NCBI RefSeq assembly: GCF_047511655.1
Contig: NC_133390.1
Span: forward strand, 126,285,583-126,349,582
Length of the DNA stretch: 64,000 nucleotides
Origin: Castor canadensis
Lineage: Eukaryota; Chordata; Mammalia; Rodentia; Castoridae
Direction: 5' to 3'
The notes under the pieces were generated by a model. That model saw only the letters and a program-made list of their open reading frames with translations. It searched no databases and was not told where the DNA came from. Both the position numbers and the translations under genes were made by a program. Shown piece after piece: positions 1-14,300 of the stretch (position 1 is the stretch's first letter; every line of letters begins with the position of its first letter).

Positions 1-130
1 ATCCATTCGTCAGCAGTGGGGCATCTTGGCTGTTTCCATAACTTGGCTATTGTGAATAGTGCTGCAATAAACATGGGTGTGTAGGTGCCTCTGGAGTAAC
101 CTGAGTCACATTCTTTTGGGTATATCCCGC
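1..130 (-). mobile_element. L1 ORF2 3'-end fragment
   Basis: Reads as the reverse complement of the end of L1 ORF2: 'ttggctattgtgaatagtgc', then 'caataaacatggg' and 'cttttgggtatat'. Cut by the window edge. Confidence 0.75.
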
Positions 131-461
131 TTTTCATCTTTAATGTTAAGAGATGAAGCATATGAATAGTTTTGAGTAGAGACTACATTAGCATTTTGAA
201 AGACCCCTGATGTGATACAGTTTGGGGATTAGCAGGTTGATAGAATGGATGAAAGACAAGGTAGACTGTTAGCTTGGATTGGAGTGGTAGTAGCACAGTA
301 GAAAAATAGTGGACATATTTTAGAGATATTTTGGAATTAAAGCTATTAAGTTATGGTTTGTGTTTAGGATGTAAGAGAAAGAACTCTTAAAGATACCATC
401 TAGATTTCTGGCTTCTTTAATTTAGGCAGTATGCTGAACACTAAAACAGAACCCTGAAAAC

Positions 462-580
462 ATAGGGTCTGGCACCAGCTTTGCCGAGCTAGCCTTGAGT
501 CTCTATTCTACTGTCTTCCCTTCCCTAATAGCTGGGATTAGCCCTCATTCCCACCATATCTGGCCGTTGTTCCTGTTTTT
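462..580 (-). mobile_element. Degenerate B1-like SINE fragment
   Basis: 'taatagctgggattagccct' followed by 'ccaccatatctggcc' resembles the reverse complement of the 7SL-derived SINE head. Strongly diverged; edges uncertain. Confidence 0.35.
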
Positions 581-851
581 AAAAACAAGCCATTAATCAT
601 TTCTTGTAGTAGGTTTTTTTAAATAAAAAATTAGGTTGAAATTTTAAAACCTGGATTCTTTTTCCATTAAAATATTCCCTAAGTTTTGGGGGTATCATCC
701 TTTTTGTGTGTAAGTACATTCCTATGGTAAAATTTCTTCCTGTGTAGTTTAATTATTGTTTGTGAGCTCATGTGGGCCTCTCCAGCACTGTTTTTGGTTT
801 TTTATGATAATTTCATCTCATTTCATGCATGCTATAAAGGTTAGGTTAGCG

Positions 852-887
852 CTATATATATGTATATATGTATATATGTATATATGC
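852..887. repeat. (TATATATG)n microsatellite
   Basis: About four and a half copies of an eight-base TA-rich unit in a row. Confidence 0.85.
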
Positions 888-1609
888 CTTTTTCTCTTGA
901 GAAGACAAAGCTGTCATTTTCCTGGTGGTAGATATATTGCTTTCCATCTCTTTTGACTGTGCAGTCTTTCCATAGCCCTGACTTCATAAGTACGATAAAT
1001 ACTTTGCTTGTGGCACTTGCCTTTTTTAAGTTTAGCTCAGGTAAATTCTTCTTTGGGGGAGTAGTATTTCTAGCATTTTCTTAGTCATCCATGTTGCTGG
1101 CAAACCGAGTGATTGTTTTATATAAAAATCTGACTTTAAAATCTTTTTCGCTCAGAAATTTAAAATATATATCATCCTTTTGCTTCACAGCATCCACTGA
1201 GAAATATGGTATTAATCTGACTTTGTTATTCCTTTATAAAATATCTCTATATTTTCTCTGAGTGAACGATTTTAAGTTGTACTTTATTGTTACTATATTG
1301 GAGTTTACTGAATTGTGTCTAAGGTCTTTTCCCACCTCCAATTCTCTGTGTCTCTTAATGATTCTCTTTTAAAGATGAACATGAGAACTCCTGGTTTCTC
1401 TTTAAAAGTTTCATAATTTTTCATAATATTTCCTATTTAGCTACAATTTGCTCTTTAGTTTTGTCCTTTACAGGATTTAGCCAGTTTTTTATTTTGTTAT
1501 TCTAGACAATGATAATTTCTCCATTCAAAATTATAAGTGAATCTTTTATTATAAATCTCTTTCATTAATTATAGTAGTGGTCTCTCAAGTTTTTTCAGAT
1601 ACCATCATA

Positions 1610-1785
1610 TCTCAACCATGTAGGTGCTGTTATTATCCCTGTTTTACAGACAAAGAAGCTAGAATACAGAGAGCATAAGTAACTTGCTCAACCAAAGTGA
1701 CATAGCTGTAAGTGTGGAACTAAGGTTCAAGCTCAGGCAGTTTGTTTCTACAACCTGTACTCTTAACCTCTCGGTTGCACTTTGT
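1610..1785 (-). mobile_element. MIR SINE
   Basis: Contains 'ttatccctgttttacagac', 'agtaacttgctcaa' and, at the far end, 'ctgtactcttaacctctc'. These are the reverse complement of the MIR core and its tRNA-derived head. Confidence 0.75.
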
Positions 1786-2370
1786 TTTGGGCTACTCTGG
1801 TTTATATTGCTCTCTAAAGATATTTTTGTTTCTGTTTCCTATGATATTCTTCTGTTTTCTGGTTTTGTTGCTTAGATTTTATGGTGCTTTCTCAAATGTT
1901 TAATTTTGGGGTATGCAAAAATATTTGAAAAATTTTTTAGAAAGTGCTATAGAATTGCATTAGTGGTGGTTGGTGAGGGAGACGCATGGCTGCTGCTGGG
2001 AAAGATGTTGTCAAACTGATTTTGGATGAGGATTTCCTGTATATCTTCTGTGAATCCAACATTATTTTGCCTCTTTGCCTCACTTGTCTACATGTAGTAT
2101 TCCTACCTCAGACAAGTAACCTCTGATGCCTCCTTCCATTGGTAATAGTGGGTGGGTGGGGGAAGAATTAAGAATTGACTGTTTCTGATACCATTATTCT
2201 GAGAATTGCTGCAGGGTTCTCTCCTCCCCTCCATAAGCTGCTTTATACTAAACATGGAATATCCTAGAAACTGGCCTTATTTTTCTTCTGCTTGCATTTC
2301 AGACTTTGGTTTCTTCAGTTTTCATTCTTTCTTTCAGACATTAATTATAATTTGTCTTTAAGGTCATGGA

Positions 2371-2460
2371 TACTCTTTTTTTTTCTTTCTTTGTAGTCCC
2401 AGGGATTAACTCCAGAGCTTTGTACCTACTAAGCAAGGGCTATGCCACTGAGCTTATGTA
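2371..2460 (-). mobile_element. ID-like SINE unit
   Basis: A T-rich start (the antisense A tail) is followed by 'cccagggattaactccagag' and 'actaagcaagggctatgcca', matching the antisense of the ID-like unit that recurs through the window. Confidence 0.6.
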
Positions 2461-2951
2461 CTTAAGTGTCATATTCTTGTTCTGCAATCCATTATGTTTT
2501 ACTCCCATCTTTTAGTGCTATTTTAGTTTTTTTAATGTAATATTTAGGATTTCAGGATTTTTGACAATATGTCACTCATGCTCCTTCCATGTTGATGCTA
2601 TTTCTTGTCATTGGTGACTATTGAGAGTCATGGACTTCTTTTATAATATGATGAATTCTGCAGCCCCTTATCACTTTTTTCATTCAAATTATAGCCAGTG
2701 GCTCTGGGCCCCCCAAGCAATGCCCAAATGTTAATCTGAGCATCACCAGTTTCATAGATTGGGGATTTGGAAACTGGGAGGTATTTTTAGTTATATTAAC
2801 GCACGTTCCTTTGATATTTTTGGATTGTTTTTCTGTTATGCAAGTTTGAGAAAAATCACTATGAAAAATGTGTTTGTATAGCTAGCGAATCTAATACAAA
2901 AATAGAGGACTTTCTATTAAGCAGTTTTCTGACCTTTTTTTCCCTCTTTAG

Positions 2952-3060
2952 GTTTAATTACAGATCAACACATCATCTTGCATCTCATGGGTTTTATGAA
3001 TTTTTAAATTGGTTTGATGAAAGAGCATGGTATCCACTAGGAAGAATTGTAGGTGGTACG
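2952..3060 (+). CDS. STT3B: STT3B exon 2
   Basis: 109 bp. The first base completes the Trp codon of the upstream D-P-W, then 36 codons follow (human 106-141), from F-N-Y-R-S-T to I-V-G-G-T. This is the start of the first luminal loop, directly after the first DxD motif, which is in the missing exon 1. Acceptor ...ctctttag, donor gtaagt. The frame is open in phase with the next exon. Confidence 0.97.
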
Positions 3061-5317
3061 GTAAGTATATTAACAGCTCTTTATGTTACTTGTAAAATTT
3101 TATAGTTATGTGAATAAATCACTAGTTGTTCAGGGATGGGTTTTCTTGAAAATTTGGTATAATTCACTAATACATTGTCTGTAGCTGATTAGCCAGTATT
3201 TTCTTAGGGTATTTTCTTGGCACATTCTCCCACAATGTATTTTGGGGTTATCTCATACTAGCAACTATTTCTGACAAATGATAGAGACTAGATGGGTATC
3301 TACTGTCACAATGTATTTCAAGTTCAGGTTGTTTGTTTTTGCTTTATTCTGTAGCAACTTGGTTTAAAAAAAAAGTTTTTGGAAGGAGATAGAAATTTAG
3401 AATAATTGGGTCACAAGTCTCTAAATTATTATAGATAATTATTGATTGTATATAGTTCATGGTTCTAATGTCTAGAATGATGACATAAGGAAAAATATTT
3501 TTAGGTTTTAGGGTATAAGGAGAATTTTGTAGCAAAGGTAAAAAACTTGAGGAAACCCGTATTTATCAATTTCATTTAGTTTTTTATTATTCCAGATAAA
3601 CTTTTGACTCTGTTTATTGTCTCTAGTACATGTTTGTTTTCTATTTTATTACTTTTAATTTCCTTCCATTTTAGTTTACTTTTATGTTCTTTCCCTGATT
3701 TGCTCAGTAAGTTTCAACCATTCTTCATTATTAATGGCTGTATAACTTTCATACTAACCACTGTACTGTCTCAATAGCATTCTGTAAGTTTTGATATGTT
3801 TTTCATTTGGTAATGTATTTTCATTATCATTACATTTTAATATCCATTATAATTTCCCCTGATTGATGAATTGTCTAGTATTGTATTTAACTTCTAAACA
3901 TAAGATTTCATAGTTTCTTTTATATTTTAAATGTATTGTAGCTAGTCAACAAATTCTATACAATTTCAATCCTTTGAAGTTTGAAACTTGATTGTGACCT
4001 ATAATACATCCAATTTTGTGCATGTTTTCTCTGTGTTTAGAAAGTACATGTTTTCCATGGCAGTAAGGTGTTGTTTTTCTAGTTTGAAGGGATCTTATCC
4101 TGGTACAAATAGAGGTAAAGACAATTAGAGTGGTCACAATGGTCTCTAGTGTGAATTAGTGGTACTAAATGACAGAGGATGGAATAGATATTTATTACCT
4201 GAAGTTCTTATGGTGGAAAGCTTATCATATACCTGACTATATAGTGATGACTATAGTTTCTTGCTAAATATTCTCTTAAATGCTCTTATTTAAATGTGTT
4301 TTCTTACACTTATGAGCATGTTTGTATTCAATCCCAAAAGATTTTATTTTGTAGTGTTTAAAAAAACCAAGAAATCTCTTTTGAGATCTTAAAAACAACT
4401 TGTAATAATAGAGAACTAATCTTAGTATTTTCAGGTACCTTATTTCATAATTGTAATTAAAGTTTCCATTTTGTTCTTCCTAGGTTTACCCAGGATTGAT
4501 GATAACAGCAGGCCTTATCCATTGGATTTTAAATACGTTGAACATAACAGTTCACATAAGAGATGTATGTGTATTCCTTGCACCAACTTTTAGCGGCCTT
4601 ACATCTATATCTACTTTCCTGCTAACCAGAGAACTTTGGAACCAAGGAGCAGGACTTTTAGCTGCTTGTTTTATTGCTATTGTACCAGGTTATATATCTC
4701 GGTCAGTAGCTGGATCCTTTGATAATGAAGGCATCGCTATTTTTGCACTTCAATTCACATACTACTTGTGGGTATGTAACACTTAATGATTTGCTACCAT
4801 TAATGCTCATGACCTTTCTGCTGCATTTCTTGTACATCTGTCTCTACCAATTATGGTTGCATACAGAGTTCTCTGTTACTATTCATAATGTATTTAATAC
4901 TAGGTAATATTTAAAAGTATGTCAGGCACTATTTTTTCTCTCTGATTTTATACATAACTGTTAGTTTAATGTGCATATAAATTTTACTTTTCTCAGCATT
5001 CATGTTATGCCCAATTTACAGGTGATGGTAGTAGCTTTTATCTATAAATGATAGTTCAAATAATAAAAAAACAAAGACTGGGCCATGGCTCAGTGGTAGA
5101 ATGCCTGCCTAGCAAGTGCAAAGCTCTGAGTTCAAACCTCAGTACTGTCAAAAAGGGGGGAAGAATATCAAAAAACAACCCATTGATGGGTGTGGTAGTG
5201 TGCTCCTGTGATCTGTGTACTTGGGAGGCTGAGACAGGAGGATCTTGAGTTTGAGGCCAGAGTGGGCTACGTAGTGAGAGACCCTGTCTCAAAAACCAAA
5301 GAAAAACACAACCTCTG

Positions 5318-5368
<51 letters not shown>

Positions 5369-8300
5369 AGGAGAGAGAGCTAAGAAATATTTACCTAAGA
5401 AAGGTGAAATAAGGTTTGATGGCTTGAAATTTTAAATTGTGCTTAAACAACTAGCATTATTGATTTTGCTGTTGCCAAATTATTTCAGTTTAGTTTTTTT
5501 CTGCATAAAATATGATCCTGCTTCTTATTGGGTTCAACTCAAAACTTGCATTTATTTATTATTTTAGTGTTAGTTTATGCTTCATACTTTTTCAGTCATG
5601 GAAATTGCCCCAAAACTTCTAAGTGTCAATAGTTTATACTTTTAGGTATTGAGATAAGTGAATGGCAGAATGATTTTTTTCTCTTTAATAGTTATTTAAT
5701 ATTGTTTAAAACTACTTGGCTAGTGGATACGTTTGCTTTGGCTGGGAATCCCAGAGGAGGGTGTTGTGGTGTGATCAGTGTAGGCAGTACCCAAGTTTAA
5801 AAGAGAAGAAAGAACTGGGGAGATGATGATGGCAAGCAGTAGTGTACTGCCAGTGCTGGGTAGTAACCAAAAAATGTCTTCAAAAACTTTCCATAGACCG
5901 GAGGTATAGTTCAAGTATGGACTTGCCTCGTAAGCATGAGGCCTTGAGTTCAAAGACCAGTACTACCAACAAAACAAAACCAACAAATAACCCAAACCCA
6001 GCCTATTCATTTATTGTATGCAGCTGAAGAAAAAAAACCTTAAAATTTGGGATCTCTGTTTAATGCCATTTAATAAATATAACTCTTAATTTAAAAATAA
6101 TACATATAAATGTGGATAGATCTTGGTAATATGCCAAGTAGAAAAATAAGTTGCAGTAAAGTAGGTATGATATGATAAATCGTATGTGTAAATTATAAAC
6201 AATTCAGACTATACTCTGTTTACTCCTGTCATAATAAAAGTACAAAAATGTAGTATATATCTTTCATATAAGCCAACTTTATAATAGTGGGTTTTTTTCT
6301 CTGAGGATGAGTGAGTGATTGATATTGAGGAAATAGTACTTCAGCCTATGTCAGAAAATATCTAAAAAACATCATCTGAAAAATACATGGCATTATATTT
6401 CACTTTGAAAGTCTGGATAGCTAGGTTGATAACTTTTAATATTCTGTATACTTTTATGTATACCATGTATTCTGTAATAAACTGAATAATAAAATACTGA
6501 GAAATTTAGACAAAAAAAATCACCCAGAGAACTGTCATTTTCAGTTGGGATATTTAAAAAAAAAAAATGCAACTAGGGCATTATTTTTTATTTATTTATT
6601 TTTTTTGGTGGTACTAAGGTTTGAACTCAGGGTCTTGCACTTGCTAGGCAAGTACTTTGCCACTTAAATCATGCCCCTAGCTCGCTTTGCTTTTTAGATT
6701 GTTTTTTAGATAGGATCTAGAGTTTTTGGCTTTAGGCTAGCCTCAACCTTGATCCTCCTGCCTGGGCTTCCTGGGATCACAGGTTCAGGCTATCATATCC
6801 ACCGGATTGATTGAGATGGAGGTCTCACAAACTTTTTTGCCTAAAATTACAGTCATTACAAATAGCTTGGATTACAGGCATGAGCTACTTACTGTGCCTG
6901 ACCAAAAAAGTATTATTTAATTCTTGTAAGAAATACAATTTAATATGCTCAAAGTACTTCATACATATGTGTAAAAATAGAATAATGGAACCAAATTAAA
7001 GATTGTTTTTTAAAGAGGGAAGGGGAGATAAGCAAAAGAAATAAAGGGAAGTGAATTTGATAAAAGTATATCATATTCATGTATGGAAATAGCACAGCAA
7101 AACCCTTTGCACAGTTACTATACACTAATAGAAGGGAGAGAAAAACCAAACAAACAAACAAAAAAGAAAAACAATGGTATTATATTCTCTATGTAGATTT
7201 TTTGTTTGCTTTTTTTGTTTTTAATTTTTAAAAATCTAGACAAAATTCATATAATATAGAATTCATCATTTGAGCTATTTTAAAGAGTACAATTGGTGCC
7301 TTTTAGTATATTCACAATGTTGTGCAGCCATTACCACTATCTTATTTACAGAACATTTATCAATCCAAAAAGAAATCCTGTACCTCCTAATCTCCCTCTA
7401 TCCTGTGGTAATCACTAATCTGCTTTTTTATCTTTATGGGTTTACCTATTCTGGACATTTCATCTTTCATATAAATAAAAATCTACAACATGTGGCCTTT
7501 TATGTCTTGAACTTTCACTTAGCATGATTATTACATAGTTAATACTTCATTGCTTTTCTTTCCTTCCAATTTTTCTTTATTGTTTTAAGATGCAATAATA
7601 CCAAATTTGCCATCTTGTCTCTTTAAATAGACAGTTCAGTAGTATTTAATACATTCATAATATTTTACATCCTTCATGAAACTTTATACCCTTAAAGTCC
7701 CCCTTGTTCCAGTCCTTGATACCATTCTATGTTTTGTCTCTGTTTTTTTTCTACTTGTAGGAAGTAGAATCCTGTAGTATTTGTCATTTTACTGCAATTA
7801 GCATTATTTCCTCAGAGTTCATGTATGTTGTAACATGTCAAAATTTCTTTTGTAAGGCAGAATGATAATCTTTTTATGTATATACCATATTTTGATGGTC
7901 ACTTTGGTTGCTTCCACATTTTAGCTGTCAAGTTTTTCTTCTGTTGCTTGTTGTTTTGGTGTCATATCTAACAACTCACTACCAAATCCAGTATTGTGAA
8001 ACATTTGCCCTATGTTTTGTTTGAAGAGTTTTATAATTTTATGTCCTAAGAGATCTTTGGTCCATTTTGAGTTAATTTTATTTTGTATATGGTGTTAGAT
8101 AAGAGTCCAGCTTTATTCATTTGCATGTGGACTTCCAGTTTTCTCAGTACTGTTTGCTGAAAAGATTATCCTTTCCCCACTAGATGATCTTGGCACTATT
8201 GTTGCAGTCATTTGACATGTTTATGAAGGTTACATGGGTTTCTATGTCTTTATAGTGAACTCTTAGTTACTGTGACTTTGTAGTACATTTTGAAATTAGG

Positions 8301-11300
8301 AAGTATGATTGGCAGTACTGGTGTTTCAACTCTGAGCTTTGTGCTTGTTAGGCAGATGCTCTACTGTTTGACTCTGGGGTTATTTTTGACATAGTGTATC
8401 ACTTTTGACCCAGGCCAGCCTGGACTGCAATCCTATTTATGCTTCCAGCAGAGGCTGGGATGACAGGCACATACTATAACATTCAGCTTTTTCTGTTGAG
8501 AACAGGGTCTTGTGATTTTCTTTTTTTTGCCCAAGCTGGCCTTGAACTGTGTTCTTCCAGTCTCAGCCTCTAGAGTAGGTAAGATTATAGATGTGGTTCA
8601 CCAATACCAGGCTAAATTCTATTTCATTCTACTCCAGTTGCTGTATATGTCTTTATGCCCATACCACACAGTTTGGTTACTGTGAGTTTTTGAAACTACT
8701 TTGACATATAAGTCTTTCAGCTTCATTTTATTTCAAGATTGTTTAGACTATTTGAAGTCCTTCCATTTCCATATTAATCTTAGGATCGGCTTGTTCATTA
8801 CATTGTTATTTTTTAAGTGGTGTAGTATTGTTTTATTAATTCAACAGAAGCTTTCATAGAGCACAGTATGGAGCAGGTGCTATCTTGTATGTTAGTAATA
8901 TGGGGAGAAGTGGAGTTGATAAACTGATAGTAGAAATTATGAATATATTGCTTTGAAGAATTAGAGTGACAGAATGATGAAGCATTCTCACTTAGGACCT
9001 GGGGGATTTTTTTCCCCCCTTCTGGGATATATGACGTAAATCAGGTAATTACTTAGTGAGAAGATGAAAGTTCTATAGATTCCTGGGGCTCTCCAGCAAT
9101 GTCAAGAAAGCCCTGAGGGCCAGAGGAGCAATGGTGATAGGAATAAAAGAAGTAATTAGGAAGCTGAAGGACACAGATGAAACGAAGGAGTGGGCAACCA
9201 CGTTAAATGCTACAGATAGAAAATAAGAATTAAAAAAAGATCTTTAAAGCCAGGCATAGTGGCTTATGCCTATATTCCCATCTATTTAGAAGGCATAGGT
9301 CAGGAGGATCACAGTTCAAGGCCAAGCTCGGCAAAAGGTTAGTGAGACCTCCATCTTGACAAAAAAAGCTGGGTGTGGTAGTATATGCCTGTATGTGTCT
9401 GTGTGTGGGGGGGTGTAAGTAGGATTGTGGTCTAGGGCAGCACAAGCAGATAACACAAGACCCTACTTGAAAAGTAACTAGCAAAAAGGGCTAGTAGGGG
9501 CATGGCTCAAGTGGTAGAGTGCCTGTCTACTAAGTTCCTGGCTCTGAGTTCAAACCTCCGTACTGCCAAAAATAAATAAATAAAATCTTCGGATATACTG
9601 TTTTAAGGTGATTGAGGGACTGAAGAAGTACACTTGATATGTTTGGATAATGAAGGGAGAGAGGTAAAGATTGAGATTAATAGCATAGGAGGAGAGAGGT
9701 TAAATATTAGTCAGCCAGAATTCTTGAACCAGTGAAGCCAGAGGACACTAATGAAAAGGCATTTTTCATGTCCATTACATTTGACTCAACACCAAGTTGC
9801 TCAATGAATTAATTACATTTCGGTTTCTCCTTAATTTGCTTAAATATTTAACATTCAGAACAAAAATGCAGTTGCTTTTGATTGTAGCAACCAATTTTAA
9901 AAGTGAAATATAGGAAACACTATTAAATATTATCTAACTCAATAAACCAATATTTTAGGCTAGAAAACTGAGCCCCAAGAAATCAGATGGCATGATCTAG
10001 GTTAGGTCATCCAGGTAGATTTCAATCTGCTGCTTTTAGCTAGAGATTAGACTCCTTTTGAGAAGCCAAAAACAGAACTAATTTCTTTAAGGATGGTCAA
10101 ATCCTAGTTTACAGATAGAGACATTGTATCTGCCTCCGGGGTGCACATGTTTCTGACAACCCCATGTGGAATTTCTGCTCTAAGGGAAAGGTCTGGATTT
10201 TGTCTGCCACTAATAGGGGCTGGGGTGTTAAGCATCAACATGCTTGAGCATAGGATTTTGTTTTGTAACAGTTATTTTTAGTGAATATTAGTGGTGTAAA
10301 AATGGATTTCATCATGATATTTTATCATCTATGCATGTTAATATGCTTTAATCATATTCTCTATACCCTATTATCCTCTCATTTTTTTCACTTAAGACTG
10401 TGCATATGAGAGAAAACATGATAAGGGTCTTTCTGAGTCAGGCTTATTTTGCGTAACATGATCTCTGCAGTTCTTTCTATTTTCTTGCAAACAACATGAT
10501 TTCATTCTTCTTTGTGGCTGAAAAATACTCCATCGTGTATATATACCACATTTCCTTCCGTTTTGGCAGTACTGGGGATTCAACTCAAGGCTTCATGCTT
10601 TTTAGCCAGGCTCTCTACCAATTGAGCCACACACACTCCCACATGGTCCCTATATTTTCTTTATCCATTCATCCTTTGATGAGTTCATACCTAGGCTGAG
10701 TCTGTAACTTTGCTCTTATGAATAGTACCAGCTGTAAATATAGTATGTAGGTGTGTCTGTTGTATGGTGACTTAGATTCCTTTGTGTATATACCCAGGAG
10801 TGATATAGCTGGATCATTTAGTTTTAAATTTTTGGTTTTTGGTGTTTTTGAGATAGGGTCTTAGTGTGTAGCCCAGGCTGACCTGAAACTCACTATCCTC
10901 TGCTTTAGCCTCCCTAGTGCGGGGATTACAGGCATTGTACCACCATGCTTAGCCTGTTTTTTGAAATAGGGTTTGTTTTAACTCTGCCTGGGCTGCGCTC
11001 AAACTGTCATTCTTCTATATACACCTCATGAGTAGCTATGATTATACATGTGCCACCGTGCCTGATTTCCCTACTGGCTAAAGATGTTGAACATTTTTTC
11101 ATGTATATATTGACCATTTGTACTTCTTCTGAAGACTGTTCAGTTTCATTTGCCCATTTACTGATAAGATTATTGTTGTTTTGGTGTTTAGTTTTTTGAG
11201 TTTTTTATATATTCTGCAGAATTACCCCATGAATTGCTGGCCAAGACTCTCCCATTCTATGGGTTGTTTCTTTACTCTGGTAATTATTTCATTTGCTATA

Positions 11301-14300
11301 TAAAAGTTTTAAAATTTCATGCATTCCATTTGTTGATTCTTGCTGTTATTTCCTGAGCTATTGGAGTCCTGTTCAGAAATTTACTGCCTACACAGATGTT
11401 TTCCTCTAGTAATTTCAGAGTTGCATGTCTTACATTAAGGTTTAACCCGTTTTAATTGATTTTTGTGCAGGGTAAAAGATAGGGATCTCGTTTCGGTCTT
11501 ATAATATGGATATTCAGCACCATTTTAAAAGGAACTCTTTTCTCCCAAGATATGTTTTTGGCCCTGGTGTCAAGAATCAGATGGCTGTAGCTGTGTATGC
11601 TTATTTCAGGGTCCTCTCTTTTATTGTATTGTCCTGTGTATCTTTTGTTGTGTTAGTACCGTACTGTGGTGTTGTGTTAGCCATTAAACTGTGACTCTAG
11701 TATAATTTGTGATATCTCCGCACTGCTCTTTTTGCTCAGAATTGCTTTGGCTATCTGGGGTCTTCTATACGTCCATATGAATTTTAGGATTTTTTCCTAT
11801 TTGAGGAATGTCACTGGAATTTTGGTAGGGATTGCACTAAATCTATAGATCACTTTCAGCCAGGGCCATTTTCAGAATATTAATTTTGCTGATCCATGAA
11901 CATGGGAGCTCTTTCCATATTCTAGTGTTTTCATTTTTTTTCTTGAGTGTCTTATAGTTTTTATCATAGAGATCTTTCACCTCTAGTTAGGTTTATTCTT
12001 TAGGGTGGGTCCTGTATCCCCCCACTCCCTGCTTTTGGAGGCTGTTGTGAATGGGATTGTTTTCCTGATTTCTTGCTCGGCATGTTTGTTACTGGTGTAT
12101 AAAAGCTACTGATTTTCTTTCTCGGCCCCCCCCCCCCCCCCGCCCTTATGGCACTGGGGTTTGAACTCAAGGATTTGTACTTGCAAAGCAGGTACTCTAC
12201 AGTTTGAGCCACACCTATAGTCCATTTTCCTCTGGTTATTTTGGAGATGGGGGTCTCATGAACTGTTCTCCCACTCTGGCTTCGAACCTTGATCTTTCCA
12301 ATCTGTCTCCCAAGTAGCTAGGGATTACAGGCATGAGCCAGTGGTGCTCAGCTAAGCTACTGATTTTCTTCAACCTCATTTTAAAAACAAAACATTATAA
12401 AATAAATTTGGTTTAAAGTGGAAGGAGCTCTGGTATTTGAAATTAGAAGACTTGTGTTTGAATTCTTACATAAAGTTATTTTGATTCTTGGAAAGCTGTG
12501 ACACTTTCGAATGTCATTCATTTTCCTCCTAAGTAAATATGGAAAATGTTTTGGCTACTAAGTTATAGAAAATGTTTATAATAATTTTATGATTATTGAA
12601 ACTTGAAAGTTTAAATAAAGTTTATTCAAACTTGAAAGTGAAAAAACAGTTCTAATTACCCTATAATGTTGTTTGTAGTCCAAAAGAGATTATAAAGCTG
12701 AAAACATTTTATAATCTCTAAAATGTATTTTCAATACAAGTATTCTACTAGTGAGGTAGAGTATAAGATAAAGCACTGTGAGTTATAGCATCTTTGTTTT
12801 TGAAAGCATTATTTCTATTAGCTATTATTGACAATTACATTTTTGAATACACCTATAGATTTGTGTTCCACGGAGATTCTAATATTTTTTCTTCTTCTGG
12901 ATCAAAGGATACTAAGAGTACAGTCAGTCTGCAAACAAACCGCCATGATTTGGCTTACTCTTTGTTTGATTTCCAGCTCTATCACTCCTGCCCTGTGCCT
13001 ATTTCATCAGCTGTAAAATAGAAGTAATAATAATAGATATTCATATGATTTAAATAGCTAATATCCATTAAAGATATGGGATTGTGGGGACATAGTAAGA
13101 GATGGGCACATGTTTGTTCATGGAATTACCTTTGTTCCTTCGTGGAAGATCACTTTGTATTTGTGTGGATCTGTTTTTGAGCTCTGTTCTGTTCCATTGA
13201 TCTGTTTGTTCGTTCACAATACGACATAAGTCTTTAAATTAAGCAGTATCATTTCTGTGGTTTTTGTCCTTTTTTTTTCAATAATTATGTTGCCCATTCT
13301 GGGTCTTTTGCCTTTCCATATAAACTTTCAAATTAATTTGTTTTTTTAACCCAAAATATTTGTAAGTATTGATTCTTTATATTATTAACATGGATCTCTC
13401 CATGTATTTATTTATTTACTTATGTTTTTTATTTATATTGTGGTGGTACTGGTTTGCTCTCAGGGCTTCATGCTTGCTAGGTGAGCGAGCATTTTACCAC
13501 TGGAGCTGTGTCCCAGCTCCTTTTGCTTTTTCTTCAGGTAGGGTTATCTAGTTTTTTTGCTGTAGGCCTGCACTGGGATCCTTATGCCTGGCCTCTCTCC
13601 ATTTATTTAGGTCTTTGATTTCTTTCATCAGTTTGGTAGTTTACTGCATATGTACTTAACACATATTCTGTTAGAGTTATCCCTAAAAATTTCTTTTGTG
13701 TGTGTGCTAATATATACTGTGTTTGAAATAATGTTGTGTTTTTAATTGTACATTCCAGTTAATTGCTGGTATATAGAAGTAAAAGTAAGTAAACCTGTGT
13801 CTTGCAATGTCATCAGTAGTGTTTTTTTTTTTTTTTTTTGATTCTTTGGGATTTTCTATATAGGCAGTCATATCATGCAAAAAGAAAGAAAAGAAAAAGC
13901 CCTACGTTTTCCTTACCAGTCCACATCTCTTTTGTTTCCTTTTCTTGTTTTATTGCATTTACTAGAACTTCCAGTACTGTGTAGAAATGAGAGTGGCGAG
14001 AGAGAACATTCTGGCTTTATTCTGATCTCAGAGAAAACATTATGGATTTATTCCTGGGTTCTGTTCTGTTAACTTATCTATGAATATCTATGATACTTCC
14101 CTCATTGGCTTACTGTCTTGATTACTATAGCTTCATAGTACGTTTTTAAATGGGAATGTTCTGTGGATTTTTATATGTTGGTCATATATCCTGTGATGAT
14201 AAGTTTGCATATTAAATTTGCTTTTTGGTTTGCTTTTAGATTTCTTAGGATTTTATAAATACAAGATCTTGTTATTTGCAAAAACAAAGAGGAGAGTTTT

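Larger units (their letters stand above)
1..2951 (+). other. STT3B intron 1, 3' part
   Basis: Non-coding sequence ahead of the first visible exon. It ends in a pyrimidine-rich tract and AG at 2950-2951. It holds an L1 fragment, a degenerate SINE, an octamer microsatellite, a MIR and an ID-like SINE, listed separately. The rest shows no coding frame with similarity to anything I recognise. No CpG-rich stretch is present, so the promoter is not in this window. Confidence 0.85.
10345..12430 (-). mobile_element. L1 ORF2, 3' half, carrying three SINE insertions
   Basis: A continuous reverse-complement match to L1 ORF2: 'aaaaatactccatcgtgtat', 'gtatatacccaggagtgata', 'gttgaacattttttcatg', 'ttctatgggttgtttcttta', 'gaattttaggattttttcc', 'agggattgcactaaatct', 'tgatccatgaacatggga'. 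SINEs interrupt it at 10562-10640, 10838-11068 and 12120-12353. It is less diverged than the L1M copy before it, but stops and shifts leave no long frame. Confidence 0.85.

Noticed and set aside
852..887. TATATATG octamer array as a regulatory or CRISPR-like array
   Set aside because: Simple slippage microsatellite without spacers.
5076..5160. tRNA-like A and B boxes
   Set aside because: These belong to the ID-like SINE unit repeated many times in the window. No cloverleaf with a proper anticodon arm; the same holds for the other ID-like copies.
11506..11694. Open frame of about 60 codons in intron 3
   Set aside because: It lies on the antisense side of L1 ORF2 and is a by-product of that repeat.
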